Below are positions 45,809 to 55,577 of a stretch of DNA of 64,000 nt, piece by piece (the stretch's first letter is position 1; every line of letters starts with the position of its first letter). Made by a program: the position numbers and the translations under genes. The notes below the pieces were generated by a model. That model did not search any database and had not been told where the DNA came from. It worked only from the letters and a program-made list of their open reading frames with translations. Source of the stretch: Betaproteobacteria bacterium HGW-Betaproteobacteria-11 (lineage in GTDB: Bacteria > Pseudomonadota > Gammaproteobacteria > Burkholderiales > Rhodocyclaceae); the NCBI GenBank assembly GCA_002842395.1, contig PHCV01000005.1, forward strand, positions 62,001-126,000. Reading direction: 5' to 3'.

Positions 45809-48800
45809 GATTTGATCCGGCGGCCCGCCTGGCCGCGCGGCCAGCGCTGGTCTTCGACGAAACCCTGCCGGTCAATCAGCGACGGGAGGAGATCGCCGCG
45901 GCGATTCGCGCGCATCAGGTGGTGGTGATCTGCGGCGAGACCGGCTCGGGCAAGACCACGCAACTGCCGAAAATCTGCCTCGAACTCGGCCGCGGGCTCA
46001 ATGGTTTCATCGGCCACACCCAGCCGCGGCGCATCGCCGCGCGCGCCACGGCGGCGCGCATCAGCGAGGAACTCAAGTCGGAACTCGGCCGCCATGTCGG
46101 TTTCAAGATTCGTTTCAGCGACCAGGTCACGCCGTCTTCCTACATCAAGCTGATGACCGACGGCATCCTGCTGGCCGAGACGCAGACCGATCCGCTGCTG
46201 CGCCAGTACGACACGCTATTGATCGACGAGGCGCACGAGCGCAGCCTGAATATCGACTTCCTGCTCGGCTACCTGAAGTCGGTGCTGGCGAGACGGCGGG
46301 ATTTGAAGCTCATCGTCACCTCGGCCACGCTCGATGCCGAACGCTTCAGCCGGCACTTCGCCAGTGACGGAAACGCGGCACCGGTGATCGAGGTTTCGGG
46401 TCGCCTCTATCCCATCGAGACCCGCTTCCGTCCCTGGCAGGAAATGAAGGACATGGACCTCAACGACGCCATCGTCGATGCCGTCGACGAGGCTCATCGC
46501 ACGGGGCCGGGCGATATCCTCGTGTTCCTGCCCGGCGAGCGGGAGATCCGCGAGGCGGCCGAGGCGCTAAGGAAACACCACCCGCCCGGACTCGACGTGC
46601 TGCCACTGTTCGCGCGGCAGACGGCGGTGGAGCAGGGCCGCGTCTTCGCGGCGCACCAGGGGCAGCGCGTGGTGCTGGCGACCAACGTCGCCGAAACCTC
46701 GCTCACCGTGCCCGGCATCCGCTACGTGATCGATTCGGGCCTTGCCCGCGTCAAACGCTACTCGCATCGCAACAAGGTCGAGCAACTCCAGGTCGAGCCG
46801 ATCTCGCGTGCGGCGGCCAGTCAGCGCGCCGGGCGCTGCGGCCGCGTCTCGGCGGGCGTCTGTTTCAAGCTTTATGACGAGGAGGATTTCAACCGGCGCG
46901 CGCCCTACACCGAGCCGGAAATCCTGCGCTCCAGCCTGGCCGGCGTGATCCTGCGCATGAAATCCTTGCATCTGGGCGAGGTCGAGGATTTCCCTTTCCT
47001 CGAAGCGCCACTGCCGCGCATGATTACCGACGGCTATAACCTGCTCGCGGAACTCGGCGCGCTGGACGAGGCGACCAAGGAACTGACCAGGGTCGGCATC
47101 GAACTGGCCAGGCTACCCCTCGATCCGAAGATCGGCCGCATGATCCTCGCCGCGCACGAGCTGGACTGCCTCAAGGAGATACTGGTCATCGCCGCCGCAC
47201 TGTCAGTGAATGATCCCCGCGACCGGCCGCAGGAACAGGCGGCAACCGCCGATCAGGCCCATGCCAAATGGAAGGACGAGAAATCCGAGTTTCTCTCGTA
47301 CCTGAAGCTCTGGGCTGCCGCCGACGAGGTGTGGAAGCACGAGAGTTCGAACAAGCAACGCCAGTGGTGCAGGGTGAATTTCGTTTCCTGGCTGCGACTG
47401 CGCGAATGGCGCGATGTGCATGGGCAGTTGCAGCGACTGTGCCATGAGCACGGTTGGCGCGAGAACCAGCTCGTGGCGAACCATGACGTCATCCACAAGG
47501 CTTTGCTCAGCGGCCTGCTCGGTCATGTCGGGGTCAAGAGCGCGGACGAGCCGCATTATCTCGGCGCCCGCGGCATCAAGTTTTTCATCCACCCCGGCTC
47601 GAGCCTGGTGAAGAAGGCCGGCCGCTGGATCGTTGCCGCCGAACTGATGGAGACCACGCGCCTGTTCGCCCGCTGCGTGGCGAAGATCGAACCGGAATGG
47701 CTGGAGCAGGTCGGCGCCCATCTGCTGCGCCGCCATGTCTTCGAGCCGCACTGGGAAAAATCCGGCGGCCGGGTCGCGGCCTGGGAACGGGTCACCCTGC
47801 ATGGTTTGTCGATCCACGCCCGGCGGCCGGTGGCCTTCGGCCAGCCGGACAGCCCGGCCGATGACATCCGCCTGGCACGCGAGCTGTTCATCCGTCATGC
47901 CCTGGTGCAGGCCGAGGTCGGCGAGGAGTGGCAGCGGCAGTGGCGCTTCTTGCAGCACAACCGGCGCCTGGTGAAGGAAATCGAGAACCTCGAACACAAG
48001 TCGCGTCGTCCCGACGTGCTGGTCGACGAGGCGCTGATCCACGCCTTCTATGACGAGGAGATTCCCGCCGGGATCACCTCGGTGGCCGCCTTCGAGCGCT
48101 GGCGACGGGAGGCGGAGAAGGAAAATCCGCGCCGCCTGTCGCTCGAAAAAGACCAGTTGATGCGCCATGAGGCGGCGGGCGTCACCACCGAGACGTTTCC
48201 GCCGCGGCTCGAACACCTCGGCCAGAAATGGCTGCTCGGCTACAGGCACGATCCCGGCGCCGCCGACGATGGCGTGACCCTTTCGCTGCCGCTGGCCGCG
48301 CTCAACCAGGCGCCCCTCACCCGCCTCGAATGGCTGGTGCCGGGACTGCTCAAGGAAAAAGTCAGCGCCCTGCTCAAAACCCTGCCGCAGAAATTTCGCC
48401 ATCGCCTGCAACCGCTCGAAGCCTTCGCCGCCGAGTTCTGCGCGCTCGAGCCGGCCTTCGATCTGCCGTTGGCCAAGGCGCTGACCCACGCCGTCGAGGA
48501 CAGGCTCTCGCTCAAGCTGCCGCTCGATGCCTTGCGGCCGGGCGAACTGAAGGCGCATCTCATAATGAACATTCGCCTGCTCGACGAGCACGGCGGCACG
48601 CTGGCGATGAGCCGCAATCTGGCCGAGCTGCGCGCTCGCTTCCGCGAGCGGGTGGCCGCGCTGTTCGCCGCGGCCGAGGTCGCCGGAGAGGTCGCCGGCG
48701 AGGACGCGACGGTGGTGGCGGAGGCGATTCATGCCGAGTGGACGTTCGGGCCGCTGCCCGAACTGCTGGAAGTGCGCGCCGGCGGGCGGTCGACGGTCGG

Positions 48801-49572
48801 TTTCCCGGCGCTGGCCGATGCCGATGTCGGCGTGCGCCTGGCCGTCTTCGATACCGAACAGGAAGCCCGGGCCGCGCACCGCCAGGGGCTGGCGCGGTTG
48901 TTCGTCCTGCAACTGGCGCCTCAGATCAAGGCGATCGGGAAATTGCCGGGCCTGCGCGAGGCCGCCTTGCAGTTCATCGGCCTCGGCACCGAAAAGGAAC
49001 TGGTGACGCAACTCGTTGCCGCGACGATCGAACGCACCTGTCTTCTGCTCCCCCTGCCCACGGAAAAGTCGGCGTTCGTGATACGGCGCGACGAGGCGCG
49101 TGGCCGCCTGCTGCTTGTCGCCCAGGAGCTGCTGCGGCTGGCGACGGACATTCTTGGCGAGGCGGCGCTGTTGCAAAAGAAGCTCGCCGCCGCGCACAAG
49201 GCCTTCCCCGAGGCCTGTGCCGACCTCGCGGCGCAGCGCGATGCGCTGCTCGCCAAAGGTTTCCTTGCCGCCACGCCGTTCGAGCGCCTGCGGCATTTCC
49301 CGCGCTATCTCAAGGCGGCGACGCTGCGGCTGGAGAAGGCGAGAAGCGATCCGGCGCGCGATGTCCGGCTGATGGCCGAGTGGCGGAACCTCGCCCGCCC
49401 CTGGCAGCGTGAATGGCGCGGCGGGCAGGGCGCCGGGGAGGACGCATTTCTGCAAGAATTCCGTTGGCTGCTCGAGGAACTGCGCGTGGCGCTGTTCGCC
49501 CAGGAATTGAAGACGCCCTCGCCGGTCTCGCTTAAACGCTTGCAAAAAATGTGGGAGAACCGTTTGTCATGA
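45805..49572 (+). CDS. hrpA: ATP-dependent RNA helicase HrpA
   Basis: The 1255-residue DEAH-box helicase (E. coli HrpA has 1300) has Walker [15 protein letters not shown], motif [26 protein letters not shown], motif [11 protein letters not shown], the HA2/OB domains and the long DUF3418 C-terminal part. It resolves stalled ribosomes and mRNA structure. A partial dispersed repeat (AAAAGTCGGCG, 49064) reads EKSAF. It is coupled to crcB and to the next gene by ATGA overlaps. Confidence 0.95.
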   Translation: MRFDPAARLAARPALVFDETLPVNQRREEIAAAIRAHQVVVICGETGSGKTTQLPKICLELGRGLNGFIGHTQPRRIAARATAARISEELKSELGRHVGFKIRFSDQVTPSSYIKLMTDGILLAETQTDPLLRQYDTLLIDEAHERSLNIDFLLGYLKSVLARRRDLKLIVTSATLDAERFSRHFASDGNAAPVIEVSGRLYPIETRFRPWQEMKDMDLNDAIVDAVDEAHRTGPGDILVFLPGEREIREAAEALRKHHPPGLDVLPLFARQTAVEQGRVFAAHQGQRVVLATNVAETSLTVPGIRYVIDSGLARVKRYSHRNKVEQLQVEPISRAAASQRAGRCGRVSAGVCFKLYDEEDFNRRAPYTEPEILRSSLAGVILRMKSLHLGEVEDFPFLEAPLPRMITDGYNLLAELGALDEATKELTRVGIELARLPLDPKIGRMILAAHELDCLKEILVIAAALSVNDPRDRPQEQAATADQAHAKWKDEKSEFLSYLKLWAAADEVWKHESSNKQRQWCRVNFVSWLRLREWRDVHGQLQRLCHEHGWRENQLVANHDVIHKALLSGLLGHVGVKSADEPHYLGARGIKFFIHPGSSLVKKAGRWIVAAELMETTRLFARCVAKIEPEWLEQVGAHLLRRHVFEPHWEKSGGRVAAWERVTLHGLSIHARRPVAFGQPDSPADDIRLARELFIRHALVQAEVGEEWQRQWRFLQHNRRLVKEIENLEHKSRRPDVLVDEALIHAFYDEEIPAGITSVAAFERWRREAEKENPRRLSLEKDQLMRHEAAGVTTETFPPRLEHLGQKWLLGYRHDPGAADDGVTLSLPLAALNQAPLTRLEWLVPGLLKEKVSALLKTLPQKFRHRLQPLEAFAAEFCALEPAFDLPLAKALTHAVEDRLSLKLPLDALRPGELKAHLIMNIRLLDEHGGTLAMSRNLAELRARFRERVAALFAAAEVAGEVAGEDATVVAEAIHAEWTFGPLPELLEVRAGGRSTVGFPALADADVGVRLAVFDTEQEARAAHRQGLARLFVLQLAPQIKAIGKLPGLREAALQFIGLGTEKELVTQLVAATIERTCLLLPLPTEKSAFVIRRDEARGRLLLVAQELLRLATDILGEAALLQKKLAAAHKAFPEACADLAAQRDALLAKGFLAATPFERLRHFPRYLKAATLRLEKARSDPARDVRLMAEWRNLARPWQREWRGGQGAGEDAFLQEFRWLLEELRVALFAQELKTPSPVSLKRLQKMWENRLS
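49064..49074 (+). repeat. Partial dispersed repeat in hrpA
   Basis: AAAAGTCGGCG only, then TTCG. Read EKSAF. Confidence 0.35.
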
Positions 49573-50282
49573 TCGAACTCTTTGCTGCTTTTCACAAGGC
49601 CGGGCGCGACCTGCTGCGCGGCGACATCCTCTGGCAGGTGTTCTGGCCGCCGCTGGTCGCGGCCCTCTGCTGGGCGGCGGTGGCTTTTGCCGTCTGGGTG
49701 CATGGGCTGGCCTTGATGAGCCAGATCGTGCCGCAGCTGCCCTGGGCCGGCTGGGAATGGCTGGCGCACTGGGCGGCGGTGTTCCTCCTGCTCGCCGCCT
49801 TCGCCACGCTGACCTACCTAACGGCGCTGCTGCTGGTGGCGGTGGTGGTGCTGCCCGTGCTGATCGGCAAGGTCGCCGCCCGCGATTATCCCGAACTGGT
49901 ACGGCATGGCGAAAATCCCTTCTGGCACAGCCTGGGCAACACGCTGACGGCGGGCGCGGTGTTTCTCGTCGGCGGCCTGCTCTCGTTGCCCTTGCTGCTG
50001 CTGCCCGGCGTCGTGCTGGTGCTGCCGCTGTTGTGGACGGCCTGGCTCAATCAGCGCGCCTTCCGGGTGGACGCGCTGGCCGAGCATGCGACGGCGGCGG
50101 AGCTGAAACAACTGGTGGCGGAGCAGGGCGACACGTTCTACGCGGCGGGCTTGGGCGGCGCGCTGCTGGCGCATGTGCCGCTGGTGCAACTGCTGGCGCC
50201 GGTGTATACCGCGCTGGTCTTCGTCCATCTCGGCCTGGCGTCGCTGCGCCGCCTGCGACAGAGGCAAGGCATCCAGTTATGA
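49569..50282 (+). CDS. EI24/CysZ-like domain membrane protein
   Basis: From the ATG at 49569 the product is 237 residues with about five or six membrane segments. It fits the EI24 family (PF07264) pattern: an N-terminal soluble helix FHKAGRDLLRGDILWQVFWP, then paired helices and LLWTAWLNQRAFRVDALAEH. Some relatives (CysZ) transport sulfate; this subfamily has no assigned substrate. It overlaps both neighbours by 4 bp. Confidence 0.8.
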   Translation: MIELFAAFHKAGRDLLRGDILWQVFWPPLVAALCWAAVAFAVWVHGLALMSQIVPQLPWAGWEWLAHWAAVFLLLAAFATLTYLTALLLVAVVVLPVLIGKVAARDYPELVRHGENPFWHSLGNTLTAGAVFLVGGLLSLPLLLLPGVVLVLPLLWTAWLNQRAFRVDALAEHATAAELKQLVAEQGDTFYAAGLGGALLAHVPLVQLLAPVYTALVFVHLGLASLRRLRQRQGIQL

Positions 50283-51064
50283 CGACGGGAAATCAGCGAC
50301 CCACGGGCGGCATCGGCGCTGTCATCATCGGCGACGAGATCATGCTCGGCCGGCGCGAGGAGCAGCACTTTCCCCGGCTCGTCGCGCTGCTCGCGGCGCG
50401 TGGCTTGCGGCTCGATTGGGCGCTGTTCCTCGGCGACGACCGGCAACGGCTGGTCGACACCTTTCGCCGCACGCTGGCCGGCGATGACCTCGTCTTCAGC
50501 TTCGGCGGCATCGGCAATACGCCTGACGACCACACGCGGCAGGCGGTGGCGGCCGCCGCGGGCGTCGAACTCGAACTGCATGCCGAGGCCGCGCGGGAAA
50601 TTCGCGCCCGCTTCGCCGGGACGGGGCGCGAAATGAATGACGAGGTGCTGGGCATGGGGCGCTTCCCCTCGGGCAGCCGGATCATTCCGAATCCCTGCAA
50701 CCGCATCCCCGGCTTTTCTTTCGCCCATCACCACTTCGTTCCCGGTTTTCCGCAGATGGCCTGGCCGATGGTGGAATGGGTGCTGGATACCGGTTACCGT
50801 GACCGCTTCCACCGCGAGGCTCGGGCCGAGGCGGCGATCCGGGTCTGGGAGGGCGTCGAGAGCGTGCTGGCGCCGCTGATGCGCCGGGTCGAGGTGGAGT
50901 ATCCCGGGGTCAAGGTCTTCAGCCTGCCCAGCCTCGGCTCGGAGAGCGTCGGGCGGCACGTCGAACTCGGCGTGCGCGGTCTGCCGGAGCAAGTGCCGGC
51001 GGCGATGGCGCTGATCCGGGAACAGGTGGCGGCCCTCGGCTGCCGTTTCACGCCACGGGATTGA
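50279..51064 (+). CDS. MoaB/CinA-like molybdopterin-binding domain protein
   Basis: The 261-residue protein has an N-terminal MoCF-type domain: GAVIIGDEIMLGRREEQHFP, LVFSFGGIGNTPDDHTRQAV and a C-terminal extension ending LGSESVGRHVELGVRGLPEQ. It lacks the nicotinamide mononucleotide deamidase domain of full CinA. In this family some members act as nucleotide pyrophosphatases; the function here is unknown. It ends the crcB-hrpA-EI24 operon. Confidence 0.82.
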   Translation: MTTGNQRPTGGIGAVIIGDEIMLGRREEQHFPRLVALLAARGLRLDWALFLGDDRQRLVDTFRRTLAGDDLVFSFGGIGNTPDDHTRQAVAAAAGVELELHAEAAREIRARFAGTGREMNDEVLGMGRFPSGSRIIPNPCNRIPGFSFAHHHFVPGFPQMAWPMVEWVLDTGYRDRFHREARAEAAIRVWEGVESVLAPLMRRVEVEYPGVKVFSLPSLGSESVGRHVELGVRGLPEQVPAAMALIREQVAALGCRFTPRD

Positions 51065-51312
51065 CGCCAAGGAAGCGCTGAACGAGACGAGTCGTCATGC
51101 CCGCGCACGCGGGCATCCAGGCGCCGCATGGATTCCGGAGCCTGCCCCGGACCTGATCCGGGGTCGCGCTTCGCTTGCCCGGAATGACGACAAATGGCTT
51201 GTGATGCGAGGTGAGGTTTCCCGCAGCATGAAAGCCAGCGATGTCGTTGGCCGCTGTGATGGCCGACCGGCGTATCACCACCGGCACGCGATGAACGGCC
51301 GGCGGTTCCCTG

Positions 51313-51327
51313 AAAAGTCGGCGCTGG
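51313..51327 (+). repeat. Dispersed 15-mer, exact, upstream of pmoC
   Basis: Exact core followed by CGGGACGGCAAG; intergenic. Confidence 0.85.
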
Positions 51328-51464
51328 CGGGACGGCAAGCGCCGGCCTGGGCGCCTGCAAGCGGTTATTCCAGTCGCATTCCGCGTGAGCGAATCCGCTG
51401 TAATTGCTTGAAATTGCGGTAGTTCATTTGTTGCATTGCAACACATCAATCTTGTAGTTGACTA

Positions 51465-51494
51465 TTGACAAGTCGTCCGGATGCGGCGTATTGT
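51465..51494 (+). promoter_or_regulatory. Candidate sigma70 promoter of the CuMMO operon
   Basis: TTGACA (51465-51470), 18-nt spacer and TATTGT (51489-51494), leaving a leader of about 115 nt before pmoC. The -35 is a perfect consensus and the surrounding DNA is AT-rich. This is pattern evidence only. Confidence 0.55.
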
Positions 51495-51618
51495 CGCAGT
51501 TGTCTGGCGGGTGCTGTCTGCCCGCGGGCTCAAAAAAAGAACAGGCATCATTGATAGAAAGTAGCCTTACGGAGTCCGTTGTTGTTGTTTGTCGTTTCAA
51601 CCTTAAGGAGGTGTCATC

Positions 51619-52404
51619 ATGAGTAGCGTCGCTAGCAAGGGCTTGGGCGGTACTGCCGCCAAGTCGGAGGCGCGCGGACTGTCGTACTACCTACAGGATC
51701 TGAAGTGGTTGATCCTGTCGGTGGTCGGTATGACTGCGTTTTATTCATTTGTGATCTGGTATCAGCGTAGTTTTGGTCATCTGTACGGAATGGATTCGCA
51801 TTCACCGGAATTCGATCAGTACTGGATGAAATGGCTGAATACCGAACTGATCCTGGAACCGGTGTTGGCGGTGATCGTGTGGTCGGCGGTGTGGTTTACT
51901 CGGCCGCGTAACGAAGTGGCTTCAGCCGTTGCTCCACGTGTGGAAATTCGCCGCTATTTCACGTTCGTGATGTGGCTGGTGATCTATACCTACGCTGTGT
52001 ACTGGGGTGCGAGTTTCTTCGCCGAACAGGATGGCGCGTGGCATCAGGTTGTGACGCGGGATACCAGTTTTACCCCCAGCCACATCATGATCTTCTATCT
52101 CAGCTTCCCGGTGTACGTCATTATCGGTGTCGCGTCCGTGATTTATGCGATGACTCGCCTGCCGATGTACCGTGAGAATGGGGTGTCTATAGCGCATATC
52201 CTGGCTATTGTCGGCCCGTTCATGATCCTGCCGAACATCGGGCTTAATGAGTGGGGCCATGCCTTCTGGTTCATGGAAGAGCTGTTCTCGGCACCGCTGC
52301 ATTGGGGCTTTGTCGTGCTGGGCTGGACCGGCTTGGCACTGGGTGGCGTGGCGATGCAGATCGTTCAGCGGGTGAATATGCTGTTGCCCCAGGTCAGTGA
52401 CTGA
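51619..52404 (+). CDS. pmoC: Copper membrane monooxygenase subunit C (PmoC/AmoC)
   Basis: The 261-residue membrane protein has about six helices. The metal ligands of the C subunit are present: Asp138, His142 and His155 (EQDGAWH and FTPSHI), matching Asp156, His160 and His173 of Methylococcus PmoC. GPFMILPNIGLNEWGHAFWF and APLHWGFVVLGW are also typical. The start follows TAAGGAGGTG at 5 nt, an unusually perfect match to the 16S anti-Shine-Dalgarno, so strong translation is expected. First gene of a C-A-B operon. I use the pmo name for convenience; it could be an amo or alkane enzyme. Confidence 0.95.
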   Translation: MSSVASKGLGGTAAKSEARGLSYYLQDLKWLILSVVGMTAFYSFVIWYQRSFGHLYGMDSHSPEFDQYWMKWLNTELILEPVLAVIVWSAVWFTRPRNEVASAVAPRVEIRRYFTFVMWLVIYTYAVYWGASFFAEQDGAWHQVVTRDTSFTPSHIMIFYLSFPVYVIIGVASVIYAMTRLPMYRENGVSIAHILAIVGPFMILPNIGLNEWGHAFWFMEELFSAPLHWGFVVLGWTGLALGGVAMQIVQRVNMLLPQVSD

Positions 52405-52426
52405 CCGGTAACGCGGGGTGAAAGAA

Positions 52427-52493
52427 GGCGGTGGGCCACCACATGCTCACCGCCTATATCCCCGGCGCGATGCAGCCATCGCGCCGGGGATAT
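52427..52493 (+). promoter_or_regulatory. Hairpins between pmoC and pmoA
   Basis: ATATCCCCGGCGCGATG-CAGC-CATCGCGCCGGGGATAT (52456-52493) is a perfect 17-bp stem with a 4-nt loop. It is preceded by a 7-bp stem GGCGGTG/CACCGCC (52427-52454). There is no T run, so an RNA processing or stabilising role for the C transcript is more likely than complete termination. The rest of the 202-bp gap up to pmoA has no gene. Confidence 0.7.
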
Positions 52494-52606
52494 GTATAGA
52501 AGTTGTAGGCTGACCACAGTTGGGTTCTGGAATCTGACGAAAGTGAGAGCTCCGTGTTGATTGCTGCGGAGTAATGAATGATAAATTTTAGGGGGGGTAA
52601 TTCCTT

Positions 52607-53389
52607 ATGACTACAACCACAACCGCACAGGCTGAAGTAGCAGCCGCGGGTACGACCTATGTGCCGCTCAGTCCGGGAGCTGAACGCATCGGTCGGGCAT
52701 TGGATTGGGTGATCGTTGCGGCCACGGTGCTCGTCTTGACGGGCGCTTTTCACCTGCACTTCATGCTGACTGCCGGCGACTGGGATTTCTGGCTCGACTG
52801 GAAGGATCGCGAATACTGGATCGTGCTGTCGCCGGTAATGGCGATCACATTTTGCGGTGCGGTGCACTACATTCTGTGGCAGCATTTCCGCCTGCCGTTC
52901 GGTGCCACGCTGTGTGTGACCTTGCTGGTGGTCGCTGAGTGGATCGTGCGTTATGTCGGCTGGCATGGTTGGTCGCATTACCCGATCAATCTGTTGACTC
53001 CAGCCTATTTTTACCCTGGAGCGCTGGCTTTGGACGCGATCCTGCTTCTATCTGGGAGTTGGGTAGTTGCCGGTATCCTTGGCGGCTCGCTGTTCGGTTT
53101 CCTCTTCTTTCCCGGCAACTGGGCCTGGCTTGCGGCCTATCACGTGCCGGTCGAGGTCAATGGCATCGTCATGACTCTGGCTGACTACATTGGCTACGAG
53201 AACATCCGTACCGGTACGCCGGAATACATCCGCATCATCGAACGCGGTACGCTGCGCACCTTCGGTCAGCACTCGGCGCCGGTGTCGGCGGCATTTGCTG
53301 CCTTCCTGTGTACCCTGGTGTACTGGATGTGGTGGTTCATCGGCAAGTGGTTCTCCAACGTCAAATACATCACCTCGAAGGGGTTGTGA
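52607..53389 (+). CDS. pmoA: Copper membrane monooxygenase subunit A (PmoA/AmoA)
   Basis: The 260-residue membrane protein contains the marker motifs FMLTAGDWDFWLDWKDREYW, PFGATLCV, GWSHYPINLLTP and RTGTPEYIRIIERGTLRTFG. It ends IGKWFSNVKYIT, as PmoA of methanotrophs does; nitrifier AmoA has a longer tail. It lacks the AFFSAF segment used in the A682 primer and has GQHSAP where PmoA has GKDVAP. It therefore belongs to the CuMMO family but to neither classic clade by eye. It has a G-rich ribosome binding site (AGGGGGGGT) about 10 nt upstream. Confidence 0.95.
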   Translation: MTTTTTAQAEVAAAGTTYVPLSPGAERIGRALDWVIVAATVLVLTGAFHLHFMLTAGDWDFWLDWKDREYWIVLSPVMAITFCGAVHYILWQHFRLPFGATLCVTLLVVAEWIVRYVGWHGWSHYPINLLTPAYFYPGALALDAILLLSGSWVVAGILGGSLFGFLFFPGNWAWLAAYHVPVEVNGIVMTLADYIGYENIRTGTPEYIRIIERGTLRTFGQHSAPVSAAFAAFLCTLVYWMWWFIGKWFSNVKYITSKGL

Positions 53390-53391
53390 GC

Positions 53392-54642
53392 ATGAAGAAT
53401 TTATTCAATAGACTGTTCACTATTATCTCTGCCTCGGCTGTGTTAGCAGGATTCGCTGCGCAGCCAGCGTTCGCTCATGGCGAAAAGGCCCAGGAGCCCT
53501 TCCTGCGCATGCGTACCGTGCAATGGATCGATGTCGCTGTCACTAAAACGAATCTTGCGGTGAACGACGAGACGGTGATTACCGGCAAGGTCCATTTCAT
53601 GACCAATGAGCATTGGCCGCATTCGGCCGCCAAGCCCGAGCTGGCTTTCCTCAATGTCTCGGCGGCTGGTCCGGTGATGGTGCGCAAGGCTTCGTTCGTC
53701 AATGGTGTGAATATGGTCAACTCGGCCAAGTTCGATCTTGGTGCCGACTATGCCTTCGAGATCCGTCTGAAAGCGAGTTGGCCAGGCAAGTGGCACGTGC
53801 ACCCGATGATCAACGTCAAGGATGCCGGTCCGCTGGTGGGCCCGGGTACCTGGGTCGAGGTTACCGGAAGCCATGCCGATTTCAAGGACGAGATGAAGAC
53901 GCTGACCGGCGAAACAGTGAACCTGGAGACCTATGGTACGGAAAACAATGTCAAGTGGCATGTGATCTGGGGCCTCATTGCCGTTGCCTGGCTGCTGTGG
54001 TGGCTGGCTAAGCCGTTGTTCCACTCGCGTTATGCCAAGGTCAAGGCCGAGCTGGGGGACACCCTGATCACGGGCGGGGATCGCATGGTTTCTGCGGTGG
54101 TACTGGTGGTGGCGCTCGGTTTGACCTACTACGGTTACAGTGCGGCTGAAGCCAGGTATCCGGTGACGCTGCCGCTACAATCGGCGACCGCAACCATTCC
54201 GCATTCGCCGTCGCTGGTCGAAGGGGTGAAACTGGTTCTTGATCGGGCGACCTATCGGGTGCCGGGACGTGCCATGGAGATGGATGTTTCCATCACCAAC
54301 ACCAGCAGTAAGCCGTTCCGCGTCGGTGAGTTCAACACCGCCGGAGTTCGCTTCCTCAATCCCGAAGTGGGAGTCATGGACGAATTGACGAAGCAGTACC
54401 CGAGCTACCTGCTGGCCGAGAAGGGACTGACCGTCAGTGACAACACGCCGATTCAGCCCGGGGAAACCCGCAAGCTGCATCTCGTGGCTCAGGATGCAGC
54501 GTGGGAAGTCGAGCGTCTGTCTTCGCTGATTTATGACCCGGACAGCCGTTTCGGCGGGGTGCTTTACATGTACGACACGGACGGGAAACGTCTGATCACG
54601 GAAGTCGGTGGCACGCTGGTACCGACTTTCGCGGGCACCTGA
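53392..54642 (+). CDS. pmoB: Copper membrane monooxygenase subunit B (PmoB/AmoB)
   Basis: From the ATG at 53392 (2 bp after the pmoA stop) the product is 416 residues. A signal peptide ends AQPAFA, making His29 the mature N-terminus. With His135 and His137 (GKWHVHPM) it forms the CuB ligand set of PmoB (His33, His137, His139 in Methylococcus). Two periplasmic cupredoxin domains are joined by two membrane helices (WGLIAVAWLLWWLAKPLF and VVLVVALGLTYYGYSA). The active complex would sit in the inner membrane and hydroxylate a small substrate. Confidence 0.95.
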   Translation: MKNLFNRLFTIISASAVLAGFAAQPAFAHGEKAQEPFLRMRTVQWIDVAVTKTNLAVNDETVITGKVHFMTNEHWPHSAAKPELAFLNVSAAGPVMVRKASFVNGVNMVNSAKFDLGADYAFEIRLKASWPGKWHVHPMINVKDAGPLVGPGTWVEVTGSHADFKDEMKTLTGETVNLETYGTENNVKWHVIWGLIAVAWLLWWLAKPLFHSRYAKVKAELGDTLITGGDRMVSAVVLVVALGLTYYGYSAAEARYPVTLPLQSATATIPHSPSLVEGVKLVLDRATYRVPGRAMEMDVSITNTSSKPFRVGEFNTAGVRFLNPEVGVMDELTKQYPSYLLAEKGLTVSDNTPIQPGETRKLHLVAQDAAWEVERLSSLIYDPDSRFGGVLYMYDTDGKRLITEVGGTLVPTFAGT

Positions 54643-54678
54643 TCCGGTTACAGGATTCTAGCGCGTAGTAGCCTTGAC

Positions 54679-54706
54679 GAACCCCGGCCGCCCGGGGTTC
54701 TTTTTT
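54679..54706 (+). terminator. Rho-independent terminator after pmoB
   Basis: GAACCCCGG-CCGC-CCGGGGTTC followed by TTTTTT. A 9-bp GC-rich stem with a T run 36 bp after the pmoB stop. It separates pmoCAB from the accessory genes downstream. Confidence 0.9.
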
Positions 54707-54803
54707 CAACCGTTAATCAGTATTTAATCGTTATCCGCCAATTTGCCCAACAGATTGGAAATCGCAGCTCAGGTGTTCGACGATGACAAGGAGGGTGAGC
54801 GTA

Positions 54804-55370
54804 ATGAAAACATCAGTCAGGTTGTATGCATTCGGCTTGGGGCTGCTGATCCAGGGCCTAGCCTGGGGTCACGGTAAGGCGACCATGGAAGAGGATACCT
54901 GTGCCCGCTCGGTGAACGGTTCGCTGGTGCATTATTCGACCTATCAGCCGGAGCGTGACGCCAAGGGACAGTTCTGCAGCGAGATTCCTTACAGCGGGGT
55001 TAAGACTTTTTTCGTCGTCGACATTGTTGACAAGTCGCTGCGCGAGCGCCCGCTCGGGCTGAAAATCGTTGGCCCGGATGAAACCGGGAGCGAACGGCCA
55101 CTGGTCGAGATGCCGCCGCAAGCCCATCCGCTCGGGATCATCGAGACTGAAGTCAGGCTCGATCGACCTGGACATTATTTCGTTTCGCTGTCGTCTCCCG
55201 GCGAGTCGGACAATCTGGCACCGATGGATCTGTTCGTCGACACCATCAACTGGGCGAAAGTCATCAAGCGCGTGACGCTGTATGTCGGCTTTGCCGCCCT
55301 GCTGGCCTGGTTCACCTATCGGATACGGCGTTGGTTTACGCAGCGTAATGCACTCAGACCCAAGGCCTAA
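54804..55370 (+). CDS. AmoD/PmoD-like membrane-anchored periplasmic protein
   Basis: From the ATG at 54804 (AAGGAGG 9 nt upstream) the product is 188 residues. It has a signal peptide or anchor (LYAFGLGLLIQGLAWG), a periplasmic domain and a C-terminal membrane helix (residues about 157-172) followed by a basic tail. The domain shows the pattern MEEDTCA...YQPE...QFCSEIPYSG with Cys33 and Cys58, and VDIVDKSLRERPLGLKIVG, as in the AmoD/AmoE proteins encoded after amoCAB. Such proteins are thought to aid copper loading or complex stability. It lies after the pmoB terminator, so it is probably expressed separately. Confidence 0.82.
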   Translation: MKTSVRLYAFGLGLLIQGLAWGHGKATMEEDTCARSVNGSLVHYSTYQPERDAKGQFCSEIPYSGVKTFFVVDIVDKSLRERPLGLKIVGPDETGSERPLVEMPPQAHPLGIIETEVRLDRPGHYFVSLSSPGESDNLAPMDLFVDTINWAKVIKRVTLYVGFAALLAWFTYRIRRWFTQRNALRPKA

Positions 55371-55379
55371 GGGGCACGC

Positions 55380-55559
55380 ATGGGACAACTCAGTAATCTC
55401 GAAGCCGGATTCGTCGTGCCGACAGTGATGATTGCATTCATCAGCATTTATTTCGGTTTGCTCTATGCCTACGAGCGCTGGTGGGCTGGCCGGAAAAAGA
55501 ATGAAAACCTGACTGTGGCGGAAAAGGATTCAGCCTCGGCTCTAGGACGGGAGAATTGA
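55380..55559 (+). CDS. Single-helix small membrane protein 1
   Basis: A 59-residue protein beginning MGQLSNLEAGFVVPTVMIAF with one membrane helix (about residues 12-30), then YERWWAGRKKNE and a polar tail. The ATG is 9 bp after the previous stop, with AAGGGGC upstream. It is clearly paralogous to the next protein. The shared motif is LSxxEAGxxVP ... F ... LLxAYERW. It is not a known annotated subunit, to my knowledge. Its position makes it a candidate accessory subunit of the monooxygenase. Confidence 0.75.
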   Translation: MGQLSNLEAGFVVPTVMIAFISIYFGLLYAYERWWAGRKKNENLTVAEKDSASALGREN

Positions 55560-55577
55560 TTTGTCGGGTGACCGAAG

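Larger units (their letters stand above)
51065..51618. other. Upstream region of the CuMMO operon
   Basis: This 554-bp gap holds REP-like palindromes at about 51095-51190 (CCCGCGCACGCGGGCATCCA, GACCTGATCCGGGGTC), an exact dispersed 15-mer at 51313 and an AT-richer promoter segment at 51420-51560. A 73-codon plus frame (51201-51422) lacks a family and I do not consider it a gene. Confidence 0.6.

Noticed and set aside
51201-51422. A 73-codon gene upstream of pmoC
   Set aside because: No family, overlaps palindromic repeats and the dispersed 15-mer, and lacks a good ribosome binding site.
52456-52493. Rho-independent terminator between pmoC and pmoA
   Set aside because: The stem is strong but no T run follows; processing or stability is more likely.
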